64,000 nucleotides of DNA from Sipunculus nudus (taxonomy: Eukaryota; Annelida; Sipuncula; Golfingiida; Sipunculidae): positions 12,979,019 to 13,043,018 of the forward strand of contig CM049306.1 in the NCBI GenBank assembly GCA_026874595.1, given 5' to 3'. Below are positions 26,301 to 40,300 of this stretch, in pieces. The notes below the pieces were generated by a model, which saw nothing but the letters and a program-made list of their open reading frames with translations, was not told the origin of the DNA and did no database searches. The position numbers and the translations under genes are program-made. Within the stretch, counting starts at the first letter, position 1. Every line of letters starts with the position of its first letter.

Positions 26301-28031
26301 GTTCACTTTAAAAGTCATTTCTCAACAAAGTCAAAGAAATAAAAAGGGGAAAACTCTTGACATGAATAGAAATATGCAATTACCATTACTGAATACAATT
26401 TAACTAATTTAATATAATAATTATTTAATAACAAACAAAAAATCAATATCCTGTGTTTGCAAGTACAGTTTGATATAAATACTACTTACAAGTTATTAAT
26501 TTTGGTAACAAAATTGTTGAAAGTTCCTGAAAGGACCTCATAAAGGTCTCCATTTAAGAAAGGGTCATGCAATGTCAATTGACAAGGTAACAACTGTATA
26601 AACAACTGTTGGTGACAGTGACGAACCCTCACATGATTATTTTTAGGCAGGCCTCATTTCCACTCCCCGGGAGTTGAAATAAGGGATGCTTATTTCCACT
26701 CTCTCATGGTAAAGGCATGTGCAGTGTATAAGTATTCTGGGGAAAAAAGTAACCAAAATGTTTTTTCAGTCTATTTCAGTTATAAATAAGCAAGTCTATA
26801 TATTACTAGTTATTCCTGTTCAAAGATATTCAGTGAGTGTGCATTATACTCTATAATACTGAGACATTAGGGGCATATAATTTTACATGTGTGCACTTAA
26901 AAAAATTGATGTTTTTACATTGAAATGTATTTCAAAGTGAAATTGTTACCGTATTAAACATAATTTTAAACATGTATGATTCACTTGAGTAAAACTTGCA
27001 GTTTACTTACATTCAAATTTCTGGCCATATTTTTAAAGACAAATAAAATGTATATTTTTCTGCAAATAGTTACATTTTGTCAATTAGTTTGTTTCATAAT
27101 CATGATTGTATAAGTTTATATATTAGGCATGGGTTCAAGCATTTCAGTAGCTCAAATAGGGCAGGAAATGTTTTGACAACACTTGTTTCCTGGCTCAATC
27201 CTTATCAGTAGATGGTTAGCATCTCATCAGTAGGGCCAGTCACAGTAGAGTCTGTGTCTCCATTTGCCCAGACTAGTGCTGTCAGGTCTTGGCGAAGTGT
27301 ACAGGTAAAGTCTAAACAGTTGCACAGGACGATACACTCTTGTTTGTAACTTCATTAATTTATCCCACCACTAGCTGATTTTATCCCACCACTAGCTGAT
27401 TTTATCCAAAACAATTTTAATGGCATGACTGTGGTGTCAAAATAAGTGAACTTTGTCTGAAAGAAAAACTAGAATTACAAGGAAACACAGGATACATGTA
27501 TACATGTAAGAGTAATAATAAGACTGTTGTCACCAGTGTTGGACATAAATGGTAAGACAAATAACCAACTTCTATCATATTCTATACAGCCTACATCATA
27601 GTACATGGCTGATGAAAGTGAATTTCTTAACTTACAAACATTTAACATTTCTATTATATATATAGGGTGTGGAAATAAGTATTCTTTAATTAAACTTTCA
27701 GGGGGAGTTGAAATAAGCATCCCTTATTTCCACTCCCTAGGGGAGTAGAAATAAGCAATTCCTTATTTTTATACTGTAACTGTTAGTGTAATCCATTGAC
27801 AATGACAGGCAGTGTCACCACTGACTGGGCATTGGTTCTGGGCACCGTCACTGATTAAAACACAAGCTGTGAACACGGTAAACGTCTTAAATAAGGCGTT
27901 TTCTGACATTTTATAATAAATTAAACTTAGGCGTACCCTCTGTTTGGTCCTTTGGGTATTACCCAAGGTGCTACACCACCAACAAGAGCCCAAAAGATGG
28001 TCACAACGATGATCGGTATCTCCGCCCCCAT
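23376..28031 (-). CDS. ATP6V0E: V-type proton ATPase subunit e (Vo sector), complete gene
   Basis: This is a small hydrophobic subunit of the membrane-embedded Vo proton channel of the vacuolar ATPase. Exons on the minus strand: 28031-27937 (95 nt), 25172-25125 (48 nt), 23923-23834 (90 nt) and 23394-23376 (19 nt). Borders are GT-AG, and the joined frame is 252 nt, giving 83 aa against 81 in human subunit e1. Exon 1 opens MGAEIPIIVVTIFWALVGG and contains the family signature PWVIPKGPNRG. Exon 2 reads IIQTMLVTTAICCYM, and exon 3 contains QLNPLIGPELENTT. Two membrane segments are evident at about residues 5-24 and 34-54. The N-T-T sequon at N67 lies where the human protein carries its glycosylation site near the C terminus. 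The last exon adds only about five residues (NASGR). Vertebrate e1 versus e2 orthology cannot be decided. The gene is divergent from PYROXD2 and convergent with SEPSECS. Confidence 0.93.
25261..26267. mobile_element. Candidate 1.0-kb non-autonomous TIR element in V-ATPase subunit e intron 1
   Basis: The left end TGGGGCCAGGTAC and the right end GTGCCTGGCCCCA form a 13-bp inverted repeat with one mismatch. Both subterminal regions are full of GGTACAGGTACTT-like motifs (about 25500-25620 and 26140-26250), as in many hAT-type or MITE elements. There is no transposase, and a target duplication could not be confirmed. Confidence 0.5.
26645..27765. mobile_element. Candidate MITE-like inverted-repeat element in V-ATPase subunit e intron 1
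   Basis: The left arm (about 26655-26700) has CATTTCCACTCCCCGGGAG, TTGAAATAAGGGATGC and TTATTTCCAC. The right arm (about 27665-27760) carries the inverse complement GTTGAAATAAGCATCCCTTA plus TTTCCACTCCC. Terminal boundaries are uncertain, and AT-rich filler lies between. Confidence 0.4.
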
Positions 28032-28342
28032 GATGGCAAATGACGGATCACAAGTCACATGACTTGGTGTACCAGTATGCTTTGTAATAATAATTGTTAA
28101 TTTTTTTCGAATACCATTCCGTAAACTTTAATCAGCTCTGATCCTCGATAAACTATAATTCAACAGATAAATTATTTCATTCATAAGTTTAAATGTCAAT
28201 ATTTTTAATTTATATAAAAAAAATAAATTCATGAATGAATAAGTTCTCTAGTGGCCGCTAGGTGCCGCCACCTTCTGTTTACTTTGACCAGTGTCGGGCC
28301 AGCAGGGGGGTGCATGTTTCATGTGCTTGAGTTTCCATCAAA
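28032..28342. promoter_or_regulatory. Putative bidirectional promoter between V-ATPase subunit e and PYROXD2
   Basis: Only 311 bp separate the two divergent start codons, so both 5' UTRs and core promoters must lie here or in upstream non-coding exons that I cannot see. At 28054-28063 the sequence is GTCACATGAC, one base from the CLEAR consensus GTCACGTGAC bound by MiT/TFE factors; it is the centre of the inverted repeat AAGTCA-CA-TGACTT. The middle (about 28080-28235) is AT-rich, and the PYROXD2 side (28250-28340) is GC-richer with GGCCGCTAGGTGCCGCCACC. No obvious TATA box sits at a sensible distance from either start. Confidence 0.55.
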
Positions 28343-31300
28343 ATGCTGACAACCAGGGCATTGGCATGCTGCGGCAAGCTGACCAGAGTCAGCCCAAGGA
28401 AAGCTGCACCCGTCTCCATCAGTGCAACTCACGGTCTGTTGCAGCAAAGTGCATGTTTCAGCTCGACTACAGCGGCTGACCCCAATATTAGAACATCCTA
28501 TGATGCTATCATCATTGGAGCAGGTACGTACAGGCCGGGCGTGATAATACACAGGTGTTGCATCATCGCGATATCATGCCAGGGGAGCTTATTGTGACAA
28601 GCAGGGAGCTCTCAAGTCCAGATAAGGCGAACCTCTCCACGTCATTAACTAAATTGAAATCATTCTACCCCCCCCCCCCCCCATGATGTTAAAAAATGAA
28701 TTTTAAAAAATCCATAAAAATTCATGAATTTTAATTTTCAAGCAGAAAACCATTTTAAAACTTATTATCAGCTAAGATAAATTTATACCACATTTTATTC
28801 AATAATTGATGTTTCAAGAAGGGATTTCAAGAAGATTTATATATTAAACCATAATTATTAATTCAATCTTATGTATTTTTACAGGATTAGCACCTTTAAA
28901 TAATCTTATGTGCATATTTTTATCATAAATAAATATACTAAATCAAATGCTTTTGCCTCTTTAGAGTAAATTTGAATCATTTTGTGTAAATATTATATGA
29001 ACTAATTTACTGGTAATGGAAAAATTTATTATATGCAATCTTTATATTCATGTAAAACTGCTTTAAACCAAAATTTAGACCTAAAGCCTGTTTATTGCTT
29101 TAATCTCTTTTAAAATTAAATTTTCTTTTGTTGTTACAGGTCACAATGGACTGGTTTCTGTGAGTATATATATCTTTTGATAGTTATTGAAAAAAAATAA
29201 TTTATGATTGTGATGATGAAAGTTTCATATATGATCCAAGCCCGAAATTGAATACAACTGAATTACTCCACCCACCACATGTGTGTTAAGAGAGCAAGTC
29301 TTTATAATGGAGTGCAGGTGTTGTTGCATATTTATTTTGATACAAAATATTAGAAAATTATAATAAATTATTACTTTGAGATTGATTTATTCCTTTTGTC
29401 AAATGTTCCATTTCCAGGCAGCGTACCTTCAGAAAGCTGGACTTGATGTTTGCGTCTTGGAGAGGCGCCACCTGGTGGGAGGAGCAGCAGTTACAGAAGA
29501 GATTGTGCCAGGTCATACACTTATTTACCTTGACAAAGATGCATAATGACCGCCAGCTTTTTATTTTCTGCATCATATAAAGTGTAATTTAATACATGAG
29601 TGTTTGAAAATGTCTTGGTATGTTTATGGTCAGATCATAGACTTTTAATGTCATACTTTTACAAAGATGCTTCAGCACTGTGAACATTAAAGCTTGTTGT
29701 TTTATATGTTATTATTTATTCATATTGAAACATTTGAATTGCTCATTGTTTATGACACAGTATGCTCTTAAGGTGCTTACCAGTTAAAATATTAAATACA
29801 TGTGCATTTACTTGCACAATGACATAAAATGTACAGTTATAATTTAGAATAAAAGATTGATTAATCATTTTAATAAAGGGTTTCAATAACTAACTGTATT
29901 TTCCAGGGACAAGAGAGTCATTTCATTATCTTTTATAAAAATACAAATACTCCTTAACCATATTCACAGATAAAAAATTCTTTCTAAGTTAAACGATGTG
30001 TTTTGATATATGACAAACAATTTTAGGATGTTGATAGTCAGACTTTTTCTTAAGTGATCAGGAATATAACATAGTAGAAAGTTAACAAAGATTAATTATT
30101 TTAGCATTTGACAGAATATTTTATTTATTTATTAACTGTTTTTGCAGGCTTCAAGTTCTCTAGAGCATCATATGTCCTCAGTCTGATGAGGCCACAGATC
30201 ATTCAGGATCTTGAACTCAAAGTGAGGATACAGAAAATAACATGATTCATTGGATAAGGCCACACCAATTAGAATGATTTATAGGCTGCTGGAATCTATT
30301 ATGTAAAAATAACCTGGTTAAGACTAAATATATGTTATTTGGTCAATATGAATGAAACCTGTACTTCAGCTCTTCAAATGGCACATAAAAACAGTATTAA
30401 GTTAAGTCCATTTTCAATGACACCTTCCTGCATTCTTTGATTTGAAGGTGATGAGGACAGTGGTCAGCATAATAACAGTAGACCTGCTTCATATGTCAAT
30501 GAAAATAATTGATTTAGTAAAAGGGTAGATTAATTTGGATGGCTTGATTTGATATATTTATTAATTTTTAAGTTTTCATAATTTACTTTGTAATCCTTAA
30601 AAAGAAACATGGATTGAAAGTTTACCTGAGGAACCCGAACTCCTACACCCCATTGCTGGAGCCACCTGGAAAAGATGGCCGCCCAAGGTCACTGATCCTT
30701 GGACGAGATGGATCAGAAAACCAGCGGCAGATTGCTCAGTTTTCTGAGAAGGATGCTGAGGTTGGTGCACATTGAATTTTAAGACAATCCCATAGTTCAC
30801 ACTCAACATGTAGTAAAAAGAATGTGAAAAAGTTGAATGGTGAAAATTTTTCCTTAACCTTCGAGATTTGCTCTAATTCCTGTAAAACTGCTTAGATTTC
30901 TTAATTATTTCCATACCTGCTTACAGAAATCCAAAATCCAGCAGGTTTAAAAATGACTGTTTTAAGTGATCATTGACATATGGTGTCATATTCAGTGTAC
31001 ATATTCAAGTACAGGTTATTGATGACTGAATACATTTTTAAGTATTAGAAAAATGCCTGTAGTTGGCACTTACTGGGATAAGGATGAAGAAATCTCTATG
31101 ATATCTAATGTTATTAATTATTGACCTAAGATATGTGCTTGAAATAATCCAAAACTTGTGACTAGCAATATCTTGAATCTTTGAGGCTCTTTAAGTCTCA
31201 GAAGGCTGCAACTAATCCCTCGCGTGTGATCAGATTTTTGGACCATGTAAGGAAATCTCATGAGATCATAGGTATATATTAATAAATTTAATGAGTTTTA

Positions 31301-34300
31301 ATCATTTTCAATCTTTAATTAAATGATTCAGTTATATGCACATTTCACAAAGTTATATTGTTTGCACAAACCCCATTAGGTATTTGGATATAAAGACATT
31401 ACCAGTGTCAAACATCTTTATTTTAAATGACAGTGGTATAATATATCTTTAGAAATATCCTGAATACGAGAAATGGTTGGACCACATAGTAGAAGCCATT
31501 GAACCCCTTCTAGATGTACAGCCAGTCAAATCTGATGTGTGGACTGGAGGCTCCCTCTCTCAGAAGATGAAGGATTGGTCCTCTCTGAAGACACTCCTAC
31601 AGACAGGTTAGTTCAAGTAAATGAAACGCTAAATAATGTGAAGCCCTCAGCAGGAGAGCCCATTCCATTGATTATTCATGAATATTGAAATTTATAATTT
31701 CAATACTAAATTAAAAAAGCGTCAGGTATGGGGACGCAAACCCTCTGCGGAAGATCTCCATAATGGGTTGTTAGTTAAATCTGTGTTATTCATGGCAACT
31801 TTTTAACTGAAAATATTTTAATAAAAAAACATCCTGGACATCGTGGTATTCAGTCCTTGGCTATAAACATAAAGAACAATAATGAACTGATGCATGTTGG
31901 TTAATTACTGACACCTTTCAGGGAAACGGCACTTGGTGTGACATCATTGTCCTCTTTTACGTCATGACTCGCACTCCAAAGATGACCATATAGTCACATG
32001 CCAAGTCCTAGTGTGAATATGTGCTACAAAAACCCACAGAACACTCATTCTTGGGTTTTTCAGACTTGGATTTGCACCAAAATTGAACTAATTTGACAAT
32101 TCCACAAAACCAACATATATGAAAAAACATCCTCTATACCGTCTCCAGATCTTGTGCGGACATACACACACACACAGAATCAAGTGAAACCAACGGCATG
32201 GAAAGTCACGAAATTCAAGAATTTAAAAAAAAATTCAGAATGTCTTAATCCTTCTCCCAGGAAGAACAAGGTAAAAGATTTCACAGTAACTTCTGTCCTC
32301 ACCAACTAGCTCCCTGATTTCTCTCTCAGTTAGGAATTTCTGTATGGTTTTCCAATTGTTTGTTCTTTTGAATACATTTACATCAGACTTGTTGATATGC
32401 AATCTAGTGATATCATGGGTGTTCCTTTATTCTTGAGGTTAATGCCAATGCTGGGAATCCTGTTTTGTTATCTATCCTGTGGAAACAAATATGTTCAAAC
32501 CAACCAACCCATGAAAGCATATTCAGATAATGCTTATTGTATCAGGTCAGTGTTACAGTTTTAAAATTGTTGTATTTCTTCACAGTTTTATAATGGGGGT
32601 TATGAATTGTAAAGGATGCCATGGTTTGATTTAATATTGATTTCATAGATTGTTCTGTTTAAGGTGTCATTCACTGTTGGGCATCTGTCTTTATTCTTGA
32701 TGGAGTTGTAAGTAGGAGCATAGTGTTTTGTAATTAAGGGAGAGTATCAATTATGTAACCTTGTTGTATAATATTAGCAACCAAATGTTCAAAGATTAAC
32801 TAATATGTAAATTCATTTCGAATCTGCTAACCTTTATTAGAAAATTTACTCACCACTAATTACAAATATAATATATATACTAAAATATAATAGACTTAAT
32901 GAAATTCTGATAGTTAATTTCTCTACATTTGTTTTATCTTAAAGGTAAGATGCTGGGGAAAGAGATGACTGATTTCTATGAGTTGTTGGTTGCCCCAGCA
33001 ACAAAGATATTGGACCGCTGGTTTGAGTCAGAACCTCTGAAGGCCACCCTTGCCACTGATGCTGTAATCGGAGCCATGTACTCCCCATACTCTCCAGGTA
33101 GTGGGTAAGAAATTGATCATATTTATTTTATCTAATTGCATCATCTGTTGACTTGTGAAACTAGAGAAGTTAAATTTGTTTTGATATTTTTTGGGAATGC
33201 TTTGATACCTTATCTGAAGTGATGATACAATAAGCATCAAGATGCATCACTAACCAAACGATAACATGATATTATATATATATGGTATATAATAGCAAAG
33301 ACTCTAATCCAAGTTCTCTCTTGCATTGTCCATTGAAAACTAACTATATTTCTTAACATAAAAGGGATTTTCAAATAAAAATAAATCATGATATTTGCCC
33401 TGTTGTTAAATGTCTTACTTTCCATTGATCATTCAAAATACAATATAACCTTTCCTAACGACCTTACCTCAAATAATGACCACTTTTTCACGGTCCCAAT
33501 TCTTGTTTGCTCTTTATATCTGACCTCGCTTAGACGACCACCTAGAAAATGAGACCACTTGATAGAGGTCCTGTTGGTGGTCGTAAATTCAAGGTTTTAC
33601 TGTTATAATTACACCAATTTATGGTAATAATTGTATCCGCCAAAACAAAGATTTGCGGATACTATGTTTTTGACCGGGTTCCTCCGCCGTTGCTGTATTC
33701 GTTTCTGGAGAACTTCTCTGAGACTACTGGACCAATTTTTCCGAAACTTACACCAGTTATCGGGTCACATGTGAACTGGTGCCTAGCCATTTGGTGTTGA
33801 CCTCTGACCTTTCCTCTCTCCAGTGCATCCATTTGTGCGTCTGTTTTGACACATTAACCCACATATCTTAGGACTCGTTTGACCAACCAGGGAAAAAAAT
33901 TTGCACAAATGTAGCCCTTGGATAGCTTTATAACATACACAAAAAATGGTGGTGCCTCCTGCAACCATTTTTGCACAGCGTCCATCTTTTTATCTGCCTT
34001 TGGTTAAAATCACTCATATCTCTGCAGACATGCATTGCCGGACTGGTTTGACATATCTTCCTGAAAATTTGCATGTGTTTAGATCTCACATAGCTCTTTA
34101 TCATACAAGAAACTGGTGGTGCCACCTGCAACCACTTTTGCACAGCATCCATCTGTTTGTTAGACTTGGGTTAAAATCACTCATATCTCTGCAGTGGTTT
34201 GACTAATTCACCTGAAATTCAGCGTGCGTATACATCCTGGATAGCTTTCTTGATTTTATGACAGGTAGCACCACCTACATTCACGTTCACACTGCAGACA

Positions 34301-37300
34301 TCCATGCTAATATCTCCGGACTGGTTTGACATATCTTCTTGAAGTTTTACATGATTTTGGATCTCTCATAGCTCTTTATCATACAGTAAACTAGTGGTGC
34401 CATCTTCAACCATTTTTGCACAGCGTCCATCGGTTTGTCTGCCGTGGGATAAAATCACTCATATCTAGGCAGTGGTATGACTTTTTCACCTGAAATTTTG
34501 CATGTGTATATGTCGAGGCCCAGATTAGAATCTGGCCCAATTAAAAACTGGGCCAGCCCAGATCAAAATTTTGATTTGGACCTTCCCAGTTCAAAATTCT
34601 AATCTGGGCCAGACCCATCTGTCTGTCTGTCTGTCCGTCCGTCCGTCCGGATGTCCGTCCGTAAGACTGGCACATTTCGACACCATTGGACCTACGAATC
34701 TGAAATTCATCATACAGTTAGATGTCCCCAAAATCTCCTACCATGCTGAAAATTGGGTCAATAGGACTTCGTTCCTTCGAGATATTAAGGAAAAACCTCA
34801 ATTTTTTATTAGAAATCTATTTTCACACTTCAGGACTGCCTAATATCAAAACCACTCATCTGGTTTTCTTCATATTTACCATAAATATTCCTCTATATAG
34901 TTCCTATGTACATGCCAGATATTAAGTCAGTATTGTATAATTTAAAAAAGTTATGGGCCCAAACATAATGGACTTTGTAAAAAAATCAGGAAGATATTTG
35001 GTCACTTAAGACCAAAAGTGTTAAAGGTAGGGACTTTTTTCCAGTAATACAACTTTAATTTATCAAAATTTAATTGTATACCAAAAATTAGATCAAAATC
35101 TGTTAAATTTTTTTAAATATTGGCAAAAATATAAAATTGGTACCTTAAATTTTGCCCAACTTTGGCCACGGCATGTTTTTTTCCTGTAAGTACTGTGGAT
35201 TTAATTTTCACAGCATGTATACATAAGGATTTAATCTGTTAAAATCTGAAATTTGAAAATAAAAGCTGCAAAATTAGGCTAGTTATTGAATTTTTTTGGA
35301 GGCTCTTGTTGTATTCCCTTACATTGTCAAGCAGTCCACTTTGATGACTGTAGGTCATTCAGTGCACATCTCTATGCTCCCCAGGCTGTTGGCATAATTT
35401 TAGATGTCCCCAAAATCTCCTACCATACCGAAAATTGGGTCATTAGGACTTCGTTCCTTTGAGATATTAAGGGAAAAAAACTCTTGTTTTCCATAAAAAA
35501 GCCATTGTTACACTTCAAGGCTGCCTTATATCAAAACCACTGATCTGTTTTTGATCGTATTTAGTATTCACATTCTTTCATACATTTTCTATGAACATAC
35601 CAAAAATTAGGTCAGTATTGGGTATTATTTTGAAGTTATGGGCCAAAACATAATGCAGTTTTTAAAACAATCAGGAAATATATTTACTTACCTAACATGA
35701 GAATTGCTGAACTTAGAGACTTTTTTTCAGGAATATAACTTTATTTAATCAAGATTCAATTGTTTACTCAAAATTAGTTCTGAATTTTGCAAATTTTTCA
35801 AGTTATAAGCATAAATAAAAAATCAATACCTTAAATTTTGTCCAACTTTGGCACTGTTGATTTAATTTTCACAGCATATATACATAAGGATTTAATCTTT
35901 TATAATCTGAAATTTCAAAGAAATTGATAATAGCTTTTATTCATGTTTTCATACACCATGTCAAGTGTTGTTTACATCTAGCCCACCTAGTAGTACAGCC
36001 TTCACTTGCATTATGTAACCCACCCCAGGCAGCTTGCCTTGGGTCAGCCTGGCCACTACCAGCAGGCTTCCCCTCTGCCCTGCACTCCCCCCCCCCCCCC
36101 GATGGTGCATAAACTAGATGAATGTTATTATTTTCTGTACTTGATTCATTCTTATTCTAGGCTATGCTACATTTTAGATTTTGTATTGTACCACCAGGGT
36201 TACAATGATTAATGTGTACATTTAATTGTGTCCACAAAGTGGTGTATTGTATGAAAGTGTGGATGTTCATCAGATAAGTAATTCCTTACCTCAGAAGAGT
36301 AAAAACTTCACCAGGTGTGAAATTGACTATTAATTCCAGTAATTAAAACTGGGATAGTAATTAGCACAATGATATTGTTTGTCCCTCATTCAACCAACAG
36401 TGTGTATACTTTATTTGAAAAGATGTTTTATTTTATCAAATTTACTTTTATTTTATTTTGGTGAATAAAATTAAGCATGTACTGAAAACTCCAATGTGCA
36501 AAACTTTTTAATAGTGATTCAAGGAATATTCTTGTAGATGCCATGTTGTGGCATTATTATCTTTTAAATTCAGTTTAAACATTTATGATTTAAAAATAAT
36601 AAAATATATGTGTATGCATAATATGACCCAATATGAGCTACACTCTGGATATATGATGATTGCAACTTTTGCAACAATTCTAATATTTTAACTTATAGTT
36701 TCATTTTTTTACTCTGTATATATAATGATTGCAACTTTTGCAACAATTCTAATATTTTAACATATATTTTCAGGTTTTTTTATTAAAAATTTATAAAACC
36801 TGTAAATAAAAAAATGATTCAGATAAAAACTTCTTAATGGAAAAAGTGGATATGCTTAAAAAAAATAGGATTATATATAAACTTAAATGCATTATTCCCT
36901 TGGAAGTGAAATAAAGGTATTAGTCCATTCTGTCCACTTGCCTGTCCATCTGTAAATTTTCATATGCATCACAGTATCTCAAAATTTTACTGTTTTTCTT
37001 CATGACAATCTTGTCAGAGTATTAGTTTGCAATCATATATTTAGAACTTAACTATAACGAAGTAGGAGGGCCGCTTTCCTCTTAGCTTTTCATATTCTTA
37101 TATAAAAGAAAAACATTACAATAGAATATTTCTACATCCACCTTCGTGCTGCCCTCACTTTTCCCTTCTCCAAACCCCATCCCAAAGTCAGCCTCAGTTA
37201 GCAGGAACAAGATGAATCAGATATATTCATACTTTAATATTTTGTATAACTATTCGTCCATAGGTACCTATGTACATGCCAGAAATTATGTCAATATTGT

Positions 37301-40300
37301 GTAATATGTAGACATAGTGGGCATCACAATAATGTACCTTGTCAAGACTAAAGAGATATTGTGTCATACAGTCACAAATTCATAAATCACTTCATCAGCA
37401 TAGTTAATCATAACATCATATCTGTCAAATTGAAAGCTTGCAGACTACCATACACTTTAGATCCTTCAACAAATAGCCTTATCATCATTCTACTACTGCT
37501 TATTACTGCTGTCATTGCATTCATATTTGCTCAAATATATCACAATTTTCAACCCCTCCTACATAAATAAAAAATAAACCACTATATTTGACTCTATTAA
37601 TCCATCAGTCAGGTAATTTCATTTATCATTTACTCACATATTACATTACATTCCTTTATAATAGCCCAACATGGCCATGATATTCATAAGCTTTATCGAC
37701 TCGATATAGTATCACAGTGGAGAAACATTTATAGTCCAATCACGTTCAGCTGAGCGCCGTGACCCATGGTTCCCTTGTTTTAAACTGGGCCGGCTCAGAT
37801 TAAAATTTTGATACAATCCTGTTATGGACTGATTTTAAACTGGGTCATCCCAGATTAGAATTTTGATCTGGGCTAAACCAAGATTTCAGTCCTGTGGTGG
37901 ACTGATTTTAAACTGGGCCTACCTGGCCTACCCAGATCAGAATCCTAATCTAATCTTTTGCTAGCTTGATTTTATCATCTTAAATCAGGTAATAAAGTAA
38001 ATGTTTATTCTAGATATTCCATTTGTAAGGGCACAAAACACATAATGAACAAGATCATTTAAAATAATTTAGTGAGGAAAAAGCTAACAAACAAATGTAA
38101 TATGCTTCTTTGGTTTCATCTATTCTTCAAGCATGCAAGTTCACATCAACTACACCTGAACCAACTACCATAATTAATCACAGTTTAGAATATGTGTGAG
38201 TCAGTTCTGAGACATCAACTTGACTTAATATAAAAATTTTCGACTTAACTGAGATAATTATCAGTTCTGAATATCAAAATTACACATGTAATATTAAATA
38301 TATACATGCATAATTAAATACCAGCTTTACTCATTTATTAGTGAAAAAAAGTAATTTATCAGTCTTGATGCTCATTTGGGTGAGCAGCATGACATTGTGC
38401 CCTAACATGGGGCTAGGGAGAAGTTTGTGATACCATTACTGTAATTCTCAAAAGCAGAAAATCCACAGCTGAGAAAATGATATGATTGCTGTCATTTGGC
38501 AGTCTCAAAAACAGAGGTGAACATGCACGAAAATTGGATTTAGATATTTATTTCAGAGGGTGACAAACATGGTGCAGGTTTCACTTTGGAGTTAATATCT
38601 TGAAAAAAGCTAATCTTATAACTAATAACTAATCTAAATGGAAGATAGTTGTCACCCCTAACTTAATGTGAAAACTTTACAACGGATATATCCTATAAAA
38701 CAATAGGATGGGTTAACGCTCCCCACTTGATTTCATTAATCAAGAAATTAGATCCCGGTCATTACAGGTGACATTTCCAGGTTCTTTTAAGGACGTGTAT
38801 AAAAATACCAGACAATCATACACCCAGATCAATAGAAACTATGAGACATCAGGTTAAATTCACAAATATATTCAAGACAATACTTACAGAGACACAAGTG
38901 TGAGTGTGTGCGTTGATGTGTCAATACGACAGTTCTTCACATTAAAAATACAGGATATTTACTGAGTCCGTGGTTTGTATAAAAACCAATAAAGTCCAGT
39001 TCCTTCAGAGATCTCTGGTTACTGTTTTATGTAGAATCTAGCGTATGGTTAGCCCCATATAGATCTAGTCTTTCTGAGTTTAGCGATCTTCAACTGATCT
39101 TGCTTGTCAGCGACCCGGGTAGGTTTACGTTCACATGCATGCAATAGCGCTCTTTGTTTTCGTAGAGCTTGGAGTCCTTGACCTTGCTCGTGTAGCAAAG
39201 GTTTCACGGCTTACGGCGGTTATGTATCTAGGTCAAGCTGAACTAGGCCGGCAGGTGACGAGCGCGCTCTCTCTATATCGCCAATACGAAGCTCTTTCGG
39301 CAGCACGGCTGAGTTCTCATGAGCTGGGTCCTTGTAGAAGCCTGCTTCTATGCCGTTCCTGGCGTTTCAATGTTCCTACTCCCGTGCGTGCGTGCTGCCA
39401 CCTCAAGCTTCAAGACCCAACTGAAGGCAGCTTCCAGCGTCTCTCCCTGAACTCTGACATCACAATCGTCGTCACAATACGGCGATCCGGTTCTCTGATT
39501 GGCTTATTTCTCAAGTGTCCCATATAAGGATATATGTGACCTAGTTTGACTGTTAGCGTCACCATGGCGACCCACATACGATGCGTGACATGGAGAAATC
39601 AGCTGATAGCCGATGGGATTTCATACAAGAATACACAATATATATATATATACAATTAAGACCTGTCAACGCTTTAGGATGACGCTTCATGTCAATATCA
39701 ATAGAGAACAGACTTCGTTAAACTATGATACAAAACACCGTACATATTGTCACCTATTGTCTGGTGACATCACCCCCTCCTTTTAAAGAAAATACACGGT
39801 ATTTTCTCGATACATCGTATCGTTCTATCTCACAGGGTCCAGCTAAACATATTTACATATAGCAATACATAAAAGTCATGTAACAAGTTGTCATTAGTAC
39901 ATGCCCAAGGTCTATGACACAGGGCCAAATCTTGTACATGTTTAGACTTAACTGGCTAAACATTATAGCTCATTACATCCTAACACTCAGGCAGTCTGCT
40001 AAGAAAATCAGGTCCATGGTTTAGTTTACCTGACACTGCTTCAATATCAAATCTAAACTCTTGTAGAACCAGTGCCCATCTCATTACTCTCTTATTAGCA
40101 CATTTTGATTTGCTAATACACTTTAAGGGTTTGTGGTCGGTCTGAATGGTGAACGGTCTACAAGCCAGGTACATCTCAAATTTCTGTACAGACCATACAA
40201 TTGCTAATGACTCTTTCTCGATGGTGGAGTAATTTCTCTCCCTGGGCAATAGTTTACGACTGGCATAAGCTACTGGGTGCATGATCCCCTCGTGTCTTTG

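Noticed and set aside
34571-34843. 90-codon frame rich in Ser/Val/Pro
   Set aside because: It runs through the CTGT/CCGT microsatellite and the adjacent repeat unit; the equivalent unit at 52.9 kb is not open.
39135-39527. 130-codon open frame, also present at 44429-44821
   Set aside because: It lies in both LTRs on the strand opposite to the element's genes; duplication is explained by the LTRs, and no domain is recognised.
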